Source: Thermocladium sp. UBA166 (GTDB lineage Archaea; Thermoproteota; Thermoprotei; Thermoproteales; Thermocladiaceae). From it: DNA of 64,000 nucleotides. The notes below the pieces were generated by a model that worked only from the letters and a program-made list of their open reading frames with translations, was not told the DNA's origin and searched no databases. Made by a program: the position numbers and the translations under genes. The stretch spans positions 1 through 64,000 of the forward strand of contig DAHE01000043.1 of NCBI GenBank assembly GCA_002508315.1, given 5' to 3'. Positions 25,965 to 34,050 of the stretch are shown in pieces (position 1 is the stretch's first letter; every line of letters starts with the position of its first letter).

Positions 25965-28900
25965 TCACTCTGGCTTGTGCTCCTCTATGAAATCGGATAA
26001 CTCCAGCTTGGGGTATATTCCTAGGCTTATCAATTCCTGCAGCATCAACTTAAATGCGTACGGCACCACTATCTTCGATATATTGCTCTTATTGCCGTGT
26101 ATGGGGCATACAGGGCGACCCTTGTGGTAATCGTACCAAGCTATCATCCCGCAATCCTCGCATACATACATTGTGTACTTATCGCTTGATTCCACTAATC
26201 TCTCGTGAAGCAGAGCGGATGCGCCGTGTGCGATCAGCACGTCTCTCTCCATTTCGCCGAGCCTCAATCCCCCCTCCCTGGATCTTCCCTCAGTGGGTTG
26301 CCTGGTCAGTATCTGGACGGGGCCGGTCGACCTAGTATGTATCTTGTCGGCAACCATGTGGTGCAGCTTCTGGTAGTAAATGACCCCAACGAATATATCT
26401 GCCACTAGCTTCTCCCCTGTTATGCCGCTGTACATTACCTCCTTGCCGGACCACCTGAAGCCAAGCCTTATCAATGCATCGCGCAGCGTCTTCTCGTCTA
26501 CCCCCTCAAATGGAGTGGCATCCACTAACTGACCAGTCATTGATGATACCTTGCCCGCTATAGCCTCCATTAATTGCGCAATAGTCATTCTACTAGGCAT
26601 GCCGTGCGGATTAATTATTATGTCCGGCACTATTCCGCTCTCAGTGAACGGCATATCCTCCATGGGCAATACCATGCCTACCACCCCCTTCTGGCCGTGC
26701 CTACTAGCGAATTTATCGCCCAGCTCCGGCTTGCGTATTTCCCTGACCTTTACCTTTATCAACTTATAGCCCTCGCTGTTCTCGGTTATTAGTATCCTAT
26801 CCACTATGCCCCTCTCTCCCCTCCTCACCGTTATGGAGGAATCTCGCCGCTCCTTCTTAAGAGTCTCCTCGGCGAAGGCGCCGTAGAACCTCGGTGGGCT
26901 GGTCTTCCCTATCAACACCTCATTGCTCGACACCAGCACCTCGGGTATTATGATGCCGTCCTCATCCAGGTGCGAGTACACGTCCGCGCCCTTATACCCC
27001 CTTGTGCTTTGGGATGGTATTTCTATTTTATCCGTCTCCCCGCCGGAATACCTTATCTCCTCCGTCTCATATGTTCTATAAAATATGCTTCTGAACATCC
27101 CCCTCTCTATCGATGCCTTATTTATTATTACGGCGTCCTCCATGTTATAACCAGTATATGATATCAACGCGACCACCGCGTTCTGGCCGGAGGGCCTTTT
27201 GCTGTAGCCGACCAGCTCGGCCCCCCTAGTGGTCACCAGCGGTCGCTCCGGATATAGAAGTAAGTGGCCCCTAGAGTCCATTCTATATCTAAAATTCGAG
27301 GCGGGCATGCCTAGGGATTGCTTTGCCATGGCGGCCTCATATATGTTCCTCGGCGATTGATTGTGCTCTGAGAACGGTATAATGGATGCGATTGCCCCCA
27401 ACATAACGGATGGGTATATCTCCATGTGAGTGAACTTGCTTAGATCCTCTCCAGGCTCTATCGCTATCAATGCATTCTCCTCCTCGTCGGCGTCTAGGTA
27501 CTCTATTATGCCGTTCTTCTCCAAATCGCTCCACGTCCACGTCCCCTTCCTCAAGTTATCAATATGCTCCGGCTTCAGCCTGAGCTTGCCTCCCTCTATC
27601 ACTAGGAGCGGGCGCCTTAACCTGCCCGAATCGCAGTTCACCCTGACTTCCTTCAATTCATCTATGTAGGCCACGTTTATTTCCTTGCTTATCTCATTTC
27701 TCCGCCGCATCTCCCTTAGCTTTGACACCAATTGTCTTGGGTCTTCATGTATCCCTATCAATCTACCGTTGAGTAAAACCTCGTTGCCCTTCATGCCGTT
27801 TCTTCTCGCTGTAAGTATGTCCACGACGCCCATTTCGTAGAGCATGTCCTCGACGTCCTTCTCATCAACCCCAACGGTCGCTGATGCTAGGAGCGCCATG
27901 TTCTTCACCAATCCACAGTTGGCGCCCTCGGGCGTCTCCACCGCGCATAGCCTGCCCCATTGGGTGGGATGAAGATCCCTGGCCTCGAAGTGGGGCTGTC
28001 CTCTTCCCAGTGATGACAAAACCCTGCGCAGGTGGCTTATTGTGGATAGATAGTTGGTTCTGTCCAGCATCTGCGTCACTCCGGTTCTATTTCCAACCCA
28101 GTTGCCCGTGGATAGGGCATGCCTTATCCTCTCCGTCATTATGTCGGCTCTTACTATTGTGGCCAGGTTAGGTATCTTGCCCCTAGCGTAGTACTTCTCC
28201 AGTTGACTTCTTAAGTCCTGCATGAATTGGTTAAACACGGTCTTGAATAATTGCGACATTAGGTCGCCGACCAGCCTTACCCTCTTGTTGGCCATGTGGT
28301 CCTTATCGTCCGGCTTCCTCCTACCCAGGTAAAGCTCGACCACCCCCTTTATTGCTTGTCCTAGGAGGAGCGCCTTCTTCATTCTTACCTCGGGATCCGG
28401 GGCAGTGCCTAGGTGGGGCAGGAAATACTTGTCCAGGGTCGACAATGCTCTTTCAATTCTTATTTCCCTCAACTGGCCTATGGCTATCTTGCCCCCTATG
28501 TAATCCCTTGCATCGTCTATTGTAGCGGCAACTTGGCTTGACCTCTCGAGGGATGCCATCAATTCGTTCTGTATATCGGGATCATCGCTTATCGCCGTAA
28601 CTATGTCTTGATCAGTCTCCATGCCGAGCGCCTTCATTACTATTGGGAATGGCAATTTTATGGACAATCCAACCGATTGAACATATATGACGCCGTCCCT
28701 ATGTAATTCCACCGTGGCCTTGGTCCTATAGCCGGGCCCTATCGATACTATCGTGGCCATATATACCCGTGTGCCGCCCCTTTGGTCTATTTCGTAGATG
28801 GGCTTATTGAGGGATAGGTCTTCCTGCGCCACCACAACTCTCTCGCTTCCGTTTATTATGAAGTAGCCGCCAGGGTCATCTGGATCCTCAAGCTTTTTGG

Positions 28901-29372
28901 GCAGGTCGTTTTGCTTCAATCCCATTAGGTTACAATACCTGGATTTCACCATGATGGGCATGTCGCCTATGTACACCCTCTCGCTTGGATACTCCTCGCC
29001 ATTCACCACCAAGGTCATTCGCATGTACATCGGAGCGGCGTACGTGGTGTTTCTCATCCTTGCCTCCATGGGATAGATAATACTTTCTATTCCATCTGAC
29101 TCCTTAATTCTAGGCCTGCCTATTTCCACTTTATCCACTATAAGGGAGATGCCCTTGACATTCATCTCGGCGCTTCCCATCTCCTTAACCATTTTCTGCA
29201 GCTTATTGTCCAGGAAATCATTAAAGGAATCCATTTGATGCCTAACCAATCCATTCTCCCTTATATAGGACTCCACTATGGTCCATCTATCGTTGGTGGA
29301 GGGGAAAAGCCCCACATCATCGGCCTTAGTCAGGTATGGAAGTGCTAGCGATCCCTTCTTCATGCGGGTCAA
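25965..29372 (-). CDS. rpoB: DNA-directed RNA polymerase subunit B (undivided)
   Basis: 1135 aa catalytic subunit, not split into B' and B''. Recognisable regions include [78 protein letters not shown] and [15 protein letters not shown]. The C-terminal zinc site is [23 protein letters not shown]. The start overlaps the rpoH stop by 4 bp. Many archaea continue this operon with rpoA1 and rpoA2, but here the next gene downstream is convergent ogt. Confidence 0.97.
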   Translation of the reverse strand: MTRMKKGSLALPYLTKADDVGLFPSTNDRWTIVESYIRENGLVRHQMDSFNDFLDNKLQKMVKEMGSAEMNVKGISLIVDKVEIGRPRIKESDGIESIIYPMEARMRNTTYAAPMYMRMTLVVNGEEYPSERVYIGDMPIMVKSRYCNLMGLKQNDLPKKLEDPDDPGGYFIINGSERVVVAQEDLSLNKPIYEIDQRGGTRVYMATIVSIGPGYRTKATVELHRDGVIYVQSVGLSIKLPFPIVMKALGMETDQDIVTAISDDPDIQNELMASLERSSQVAATIDDARDYIGGKIAIGQLREIRIERALSTLDKYFLPHLGTAPDPEVRMKKALLLGQAIKGVVELYLGRRKPDDKDHMANKRVRLVGDLMSQLFKTVFNQFMQDLRSQLEKYYARGKIPNLATIVRADIMTERIRHALSTGNWVGNRTGVTQMLDRTNYLSTISHLRRVLSSLGRGQPHFEARDLHPTQWGRLCAVETPEGANCGLVKNMALLASATVGVDEKDVEDMLYEMGVVDILTARRNGMKGNEVLLNGRLIGIHEDPRQLVSKLREMRRRNEISKEINVAYIDELKEVRVNCDSGRLRRPLLVIEGGKLRLKPEHIDNLRKGTWTWSDLEKNGIIEYLDADEEENALIAIEPGEDLSKFTHMEIYPSVMLGAIASIIPFSEHNQSPRNIYEAAMAKQSLGMPASNFRYRMDSRGHLLLYPERPLVTTRGAELVGYSKRPSGQNAVVALISYTGYNMEDAVIINKASIERGMFRSIFYRTYETEEIRYSGGETDKIEIPSQSTRGYKGADVYSHLDEDGIIIPEVLVSSNEVLIGKTSPPRFYGAFAEETLKKERRDSSITVRRGERGIVDRILITENSEGYKLIKVKVREIRKPELGDKFASRHGQKGVVGMVLPMEDMPFTESGIVPDIIINPHGMPSRMTIAQLMEAIAGKVSSMTGQLVDATPFEGVDEKTLRDALIRLGFRWSGKEVMYSGITGEKLVADIFVGVIYYQKLHHMVADKIHTRSTGPVQILTRQPTEGRSREGGLRLGEMERDVLIAHGASALLHERLVESSDKYTMYVCEDCGMIAWYDYHKGRPVCPIHGNKSNISKIVVPYAFKLMLQELISLGIYPKLELSDFIEEHKPE

Positions 29373-29644
29373 CCCGACACCACTATTCTGTAGAATATTA
29401 TTTCCCCAGCCGTGGGGGATTTCCTATATATCCTAACAACGCTCCCCGGCTTCGCTCCTAGGGCCTTTATGAGGGGATCTTGTGCCCTTATCCACGGCAA
29501 TTGCCAAGGTGCAACGTTCAGCTTCTTCAGTATAGCCTTAGCCTCATCCATTGAAACGAGCTCCGCCTTGGGCACTAATTCATGATCCAAGGCCCGCCGG
29601 GCAATCAATTCATCTTTTTTTCTCCTCGAACGATGGGACGACAT
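29369..29644 (-). CDS. rpoH: DNA-directed RNA polymerase subunit H
   Basis: 91 aa, homologue of the C-terminal domain of eukaryotic Rpb5. The core [22 protein letters not shown] and [20 protein letters not shown] is diagnostic. It carries a basic N-terminal extension of about 17 residues ([13 protein letters not shown]). It is first in the rpoH-rpoB operon. A TATA element at 29670-29679 lies about 31 nt before the ATG. Confidence 0.95.
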   Translation of the reverse strand: MSSHRSRRKKDELIARRALDHELVPKAELVSMDEAKAILKKLNVAPWQLPWIRAQDPLIKALGAKPGSVVRIYRKSPTAGEIIFYRIVVSG

Positions 29645-29669
29645 TATACTCCATTACGATAGAATACCG

Positions 29670-29679
29670 TTAATAAATC
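29670..29679 (-). promoter_or_regulatory. TATA element of the rpoH-rpoB operon
   Basis: GATTTATTAACGG on the minus strand lies about 31 nt upstream of ATG 29644. Confidence 0.5.
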
Positions 29680-29742
29680 TTTTCCAGACGATCCACGATT
29701 CTTTTGCGGCTTCATTCATCATTGATTCCCATCATGCATCAA

Positions 29743-29752
29743 CTATTAATAT
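29743..29752 (+). promoter_or_regulatory. TATA element at the head of the DNA-transfer cluster
   Basis: CTATTAATAT is centred 27 nt before ATG 29774, the ParA-like gene. The next three genes overlap or abut, so this probably drives the first four genes. Confidence 0.5.
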
Positions 29753-29773
29753 GCATTTGAATTGATTATCGAC

Positions 29774-30544
29774 ATGATAAGGCCAAGTGCCAAGGTTCTT
29801 GCCTTCACCAGTGGATCCAAAGGCGGGGTCGGCAAGAGCACCATAGTGGCCAACGCGGCTGCAATAATAGATGCCCCGGTGGCGGTGGTGGACTTGGGCT
29901 TCGACGGGAATAACACTGTTAGCAAGTTGCATGGAATAGACGATAATGACGACGGCATCTTGAACTACTTGGCGACGGGCGCCAAGCTTAAGATACATGA
30001 ATCGAAGGAGCATAAGAACGTCTCAATAATCCCGCCGGGCGACCTTGACTATAGATATTTCCTCCTCTTCAGCGCCAATAGGTATGCCGTGGCGGCCAGA
30101 TTCGAGAGATTAATAATCGACCTTTCAAGAAATGGAGTAAAGCTTGTGCTGGTCGACTTCCCGGCAAACATGGATAAGTCGATACATCATACACTGATAG
30201 CCTTCTCCGACATAGTTAACCTAATAATGGAACCCAGCGAATCATCGATAGACTCCCTGACCAAATTGTATAAGGAAGTGATGGGCTTCTACGATGGATA
30301 TGGCGTCATAAATACTATCGTCAATATGATAGCGGTGGATAACGATCCATTAGCTGACTATTCCAGGAAGTACGTTAATAACGGAGAGGCGATGAGGATA
30401 CCGTTTGATCATTATGCCAGATATTATACAAATAACGGCGCATTGGCGATTCACTACAGGACTGATGGCTTTACGTCAGCCATAACCAGCGTCGTCAAGC
30501 AAGTATCGAAGCAGGCGGAGCAGTTGATGGGGGTGAGGTTATGA
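29774..30544 (+). CDS. ParA/MinD-like ATPase at the head of a DNA-transfer cluster
   Basis: 256 aa. The deviant Walker A motif SGSKGGVGKST (near residue 14) with its signature lysine and the Walker B-like LVLVDFPANMD place it in the ParA/MinD/SIMIBI group, which forms ATP-dependent dimers on membranes or nucleoid DNA. The segment VAVVDLGFDGNNTVSKLHG is the usual switch region. Its stop overlaps the next start (ATGA at 30541). Relatives position conjugation or secretion machines at the pole or membrane, so a spatial or energising role for the downstream VirB4-like complex is plausible but inferred. Confidence 0.82.
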   Translation: MIRPSAKVLAFTSGSKGGVGKSTIVANAAAIIDAPVAVVDLGFDGNNTVSKLHGIDDNDDGILNYLATGAKLKIHESKEHKNVSIIPPGDLDYRYFLLFSANRYAVAARFERLIIDLSRNGVKLVLVDFPANMDKSIHHTLIAFSDIVNLIMEPSESSIDSLTKLYKEVMGFYDGYGVINTIVNMIAVDNDPLADYSRKYVNNGEAMRIPFDHYARYYTNNGALAIHYRTDGFTSAITSVVKQVSKQAEQLMGVRL

Positions 30545-30813
30545 TTTCCAACAAGCAGGAGAGATTGAATAGATTGGGCGATGTATTGGGCGATGAAGTG
30601 AAGGAGTCCAGCAAGGAAAAAGGCCAGGACAGTAAGGTCAGGAGAGCCATGAGGTTGACAAGGGACCTAATAGAGCTGCTGGGAGATGATGAATTGACGA
30701 AGAAGATACTCTCCAAGATAACGGCAGATGACATAGTGGGGGAGGTGAGGCAAATCGATCCAGAGCTGGCGAGCTTCCTGCAGGTTTGGTTATCGATTAG
30801 GTGTCCCCAGTGA
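30541..30813 (+). CDS. small charged helical protein of the DNA-transfer cluster
   Basis: 90 aa, highly charged, probably all helical (RRAMRLTRDLIELLGDDELTKKIL). It has no signal peptide or membrane segment, so it should be cytoplasmic. The gene overlaps the ParA-like gene by 4 bp and the next gene by 13 bp. No family is recognised; a ParA-regulator or adaptor (ParB-like or MinE-like role) is a guess from gene order. Confidence 0.65.
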   Translation: MISNKQERLNRLGDVLGDEVKESSKEKGQDSKVRRAMRLTRDLIELLGDDELTKKILSKITADDIVGEVRQIDPELASFLQVWLSIRCPQ

Positions 30814-31319
30814 ATGAGCGGAAATTGGACGAGCTTAATGAAAGAATGAGACGAGACCTGAGCAGTATATCCATGAAACGCATGGATAAAGTAAGGAAGG
30901 TCGCGGCCTTCAGACGAAATTACGAGAAGAGCATGGCGAAGAAATGCGGTAAGCTGCGTGAGCAATGCCTTAAAATGCTACGTGATGTCTTGAATGGCTA
31001 TGATGCGAGCGATGTGAATGCATTGCTAAGCAAGGGTAACGCGGCGATCATTGCCTTTTTTCTGTGGAGAAGGGATGAAATTGCATTGATGGATTATCTG
31101 AGCAATGGGAAGTACGATTCAAACGCGGTGAGGCAAGCGTATTTGGGCTTGGGAGCCAAGGAGTGGGATATAGATGAGGCATTGGGCGGCGGGAGGAAGA
31201 ATGAAAAACTGATCATAATTAAGCTGCCCAGGAGGAAGCGTGTCGATGCAGAGAGGAAAAAAGACGACCTCCCCCAATTGACCACAATAGACGACCTACC
31301 GGATGATCTATTTAAGTAG
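30801..31319 (+). CDS. basic cytoplasmic protein of the DNA-transfer cluster
   Basis: 172 aa, lysine/arginine-rich, with an N-terminal coiled-coil-like stretch (residues about 5-55) and a middle region FLWRRDEIALMDYLSNGKYDSNAVRQAYLGLGAKEWDIDEAL that could be a helical DNA- or protein-binding domain. The tail IIIKLPRRKRVDAERKKDDLPQ is strongly basic, then acidic. Start is GTG at 30801 or 30810. No known family. Position next to the VirB4-like ATPase suggests an adaptor or DNA-binding partner (inference). Confidence 0.6.
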   Translation: MSPVNERKLDELNERMRRDLSSISMKRMDKVRKVAAFRRNYEKSMAKKCGKLREQCLKMLRDVLNGYDASDVNALLSKGNAAIIAFFLWRRDEIALMDYLSNGKYDSNAVRQAYLGLGAKEWDIDEALGGGRKNEKLIIIKLPRRKRVDAERKKDDLPQLTTIDDLPDDLFK

Positions 31320-31326
31320 TTGGCCT

Positions 31327-33372
31327 ATGCATAATAGACTGAACTTGATACTGGCGTCCGTTATAGCAATACATGTAGTGGCCATGCTATATAGACCAAT
31401 GATATTGGCGATTTTACCCCTATTGGCGGCAACGGGAAGTTACTCGCTACCCCTGTTGCTTGGTCTCTTCGATGGGAAGGCGATGCCGTTATCCACGATA
31501 AAGAATGACTATGTATACGACGTGGGCAGCGGCGTGATAAATGTGTTCTATTTTCTGGAGCCATTATTCAATTCAAGTAGAATGAGCGGGAAAAGCTATG
31601 CCGCGCTAATCACGGAATTGATTCAGAGGCTACAATTGGATGACAATGTCCTAGTTTCGTTCATTGTCATGGGAGGCAAGATCATGGTTCGCATAGGGTT
31701 GAAAATCGCTGTAGATGATATGGCAATTGCGCGGGCCAGGTTCCTGTCGATTGAGAGGATATTGGGGGAGTACTTCGTGGTAAGGAAGCGATTGGATAAT
31801 GCGGACTTGAGGGAATTTTACGGCATGAGGGGTATAAAGTTAACTGTGAAGCATTCCGCATTGGTTGCAGCATCGTTGATGTACTTCGCCATATACGGCG
31901 TACCTGGACTATTGATGATTGCCTCGGTAGCATCATTCTTCATTTATGGCATATATAGAGGTAAGTGGGTGTCCTCTGATCTTCCTTTCAATTATGCGAT
32001 GAAATCTAACGACAACGCGTTCAAGGATATAGACGACGACTCGCTGCGAGCGCTCTCCTTGGCTCGTAATGGAATTGATTCGTACTGCGTCATGTTTCAA
32101 GGAAACCCAGATCTTCAAAGCAAGGCTAGGAAAATGTATCATAAGGCAAATGAAGGAAATGTGGTTAGGGAGATGGGGAAGTACTACTTCGATGCGATCA
32201 AGTGGAGGAATGTAATAAATAGAATTAACTCGGGCGAGTTACCTATAAAGCTGCTCGTCCTCTCCGCATCACCGATGGGCCCCGGATACACTCGCCGCTT
32301 GCCAGCCCCTTATCTATTCGCTAGGCCGGCGGAGTTCATGAGCGACGGCTTGAGCAGGGACCTCATGATATACTTACCGTTTAGGGCTGCAGAGGAGTCA
32401 GGCAGTGGCTCAATACGGATAGGCAGGGATAGGCAGGGCAATCCCATCAATGTGGACATGGATTTATTGCCTAACATGCATGGGCTCATAGTGGGACCCA
32501 CCGGAATGGGGAAGACATGGACCATGAAGACCCTCCTCGCTAGACTTATGTCGAGAAATATAATACCTATAGTGGTGGATCCCCACGGCGAGTACGCCAG
32601 CGTGAGGGGCATTAAGGAGATCGACGTCACTAGGCAAATGATAAACATGTTCGATTTAGGCGGCGTTACAAGGACCGAGAGAATTAGCAGGATAGCTGAG
32701 GGCATTTCCCTCTCCTTCCAAGTCAATTCAATTGGAGAGATAATAGAGGACTTGGAGCTGGCATACGCTGGAGGCGAGATCAAGGATAACAAGGATGGAA
32801 TTAAGAGGCTGATGGCTGTGTCCCAGGACGCTAGGTTGATTAATGTGTATGAACGCATAGGCGAGGCGATAGAGGGATCCGAATCAACGGGGCTGGACGA
32901 TATAGTATCGGCCCCAGCAGCAATAACGTTCAGGGGAGTGGCGGCTAGCCCCGACGTAACTAGGTTCCTTATGCTGCAGTGGATCGACCATATATATGGT
33001 TATATATTGAGCAGAAACGCGGGGAGAAGGAGATTATTGGTGATAGATGAAGCGTACTACGTCCTGTCCAATAGGTTGATGGAGCTTTACGTGAGGGGAA
33101 CCAGGAAGTTCGGCCTGGGCATTTTCCTTATAACGCAGGAACTGGGTGATATATCGCCTGAGGCGGTCCAGAATATTCCATTCAATATATTGCTAGCCGG
33201 CCCCGATCCCTACGTCGCCTCCATTGCATCCATTTATAACCTAAGCGAGGAGGACATTCGTTGGCTAACCCAGGCCCTGCCTCCCCAGACATTGGGTGGA
33301 GCAGCCAGGGCAATGCTGATCAGAGGTCCGTTAAAAGATCATGTAATGATAGACCTAGAGAAGAATCAATAG
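31327..33372 (+). CDS. membrane-anchored VirB4/HerA-type ATPase (CedB/TedB-like)
   Basis: 681 aa. Two hydrophobic segments lie at about 5-45 and another pair near 180-210, before a HerA/FtsK-type motor domain: Walker A GLIVGPTGMGKTWTMKTLL, PIVVDPHGEYASV, Walker B RRLLVIDEAYYVLSN, and sensor ITQELGDISPEAVQNIPFNILL. Membrane-anchored motors of this kind are VirB4 in type IV secretion, CedB in Sulfolobales and TedB in Thermoproteales, where they power DNA transfer between cells. It differs from the soluble HerA at 42802, which has no membrane segments. An ATG at 31303 lies inside the previous gene and is less likely. Confidence 0.85.
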   Translation: MHNRLNLILASVIAIHVVAMLYRPMILAILPLLAATGSYSLPLLLGLFDGKAMPLSTIKNDYVYDVGSGVINVFYFLEPLFNSSRMSGKSYAALITELIQRLQLDDNVLVSFIVMGGKIMVRIGLKIAVDDMAIARARFLSIERILGEYFVVRKRLDNADLREFYGMRGIKLTVKHSALVAASLMYFAIYGVPGLLMIASVASFFIYGIYRGKWVSSDLPFNYAMKSNDNAFKDIDDDSLRALSLARNGIDSYCVMFQGNPDLQSKARKMYHKANEGNVVREMGKYYFDAIKWRNVINRINSGELPIKLLVLSASPMGPGYTRRLPAPYLFARPAEFMSDGLSRDLMIYLPFRAAEESGSGSIRIGRDRQGNPINVDMDLLPNMHGLIVGPTGMGKTWTMKTLLARLMSRNIIPIVVDPHGEYASVRGIKEIDVTRQMINMFDLGGVTRTERISRIAEGISLSFQVNSIGEIIEDLELAYAGGEIKDNKDGIKRLMAVSQDARLINVYERIGEAIEGSESTGLDDIVSAPAAITFRGVAASPDVTRFLMLQWIDHIYGYILSRNAGRRRLLVIDEAYYVLSNRLMELYVRGTRKFGLGIFLITQELGDISPEAVQNIPFNILLAGPDPYVASIASIYNLSEEDIRWLTQALPPQTLGGAARAMLIRGPLKDHVMIDLEKNQ

Positions 33373-33567
33373 TTGTAGATCCCATGCTTTTAAGTTGCGC
33401 TAATCCACAAATTCAATTTACTAGTCAATCCATTACTTCCCTAATGGAATCGGATCAGCTTGGAAGCGATTGATCGGTCCTCCCTGTAAGGGAAACTTCT
33501 TCCTTGTGGGGAATGGCGTCTAGGGCGATGATTGATTCGGCCCTACAATGGTTCCCGTTCCACGAAA

Positions 33568-33578
33568 GGGTTAATACC
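33568..33578 (+). promoter_or_regulatory. TATA element of the pilin-like gene
   Basis: GGGTTAATACC is centred 26 nt before ATG 33598. The pilin-like gene and the following membrane gene thus have their own promoter, which would allow high pilin expression. Confidence 0.55.
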
Positions 33579-33597
33579 GCTGTTCTGCCTTGATCCA

Positions 33598-34050
33598 ATG
33601 ATATGGAGAATCGTCGCCGCCATCCTAGTGATGGCTTTATCGGCGGCCCTCCTGGCTCATGCCAGTGGGAACTACACTGGGAACTCGACCGGAATAAATC
33701 CTCAATCCATAGAGAACAACTTGATAACGCCGTTTTTGAGCGATGCGTTTAACGTGATTTCAATAATAGGGGGGCTCAGCATGTGGATGTTGATATTGGC
33801 TGGCATATATAAGATATTCGAGTCTAAGTTAAGCATGACGTCGTGGGGTAGGATGAGCGGTCTTTACGAGGCCATAAATAATTTTAAATGGATATTCATT
33901 GGAATAGCCACCTTCTATGTATTGATGTATGTCATTTTTTACGTTGCGAATGGATTGGGAGCCAATGTGAATCCAGGCGCGGAGTCCTTATTAATGATTA
34001 GAAAATTATTGATATCCCCCTTCATTCAATTAGCAAGCCATGCAACTTAA
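33598..34050 (+). CDS. VirB2-like conjugation pilin candidate (CedA1/TedC-like)
   Basis: 150 aa. It begins with a signal peptide (RIVAAILVMALSAALLAHA) that has A-x-A at the cleavage site before SGNYTGN. The mature protein has exactly two hydrophobic helices (about 62-85 and 105-130) joined by a short basic loop with K and R residues. This is the layout of bacterial VirB2/TraA pilins and of the archaeal CedA1/TedC import-pilus subunits. The 3' end overlaps the large membrane protein gene by 11 bp. The assignment rests on topology and context, not on sequence identity that I can verify. Confidence 0.65.
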   Translation: MIWRIVAAILVMALSAALLAHASGNYTGNSTGINPQSIENNLITPFLSDAFNVISIIGGLSMWMLILAGIYKIFESKLSMTSWGRMSGLYEAINNFKWIFIGIATFYVLMYVIFYVANGLGANVNPGAESLLMIRKLLISPFIQLASHAT

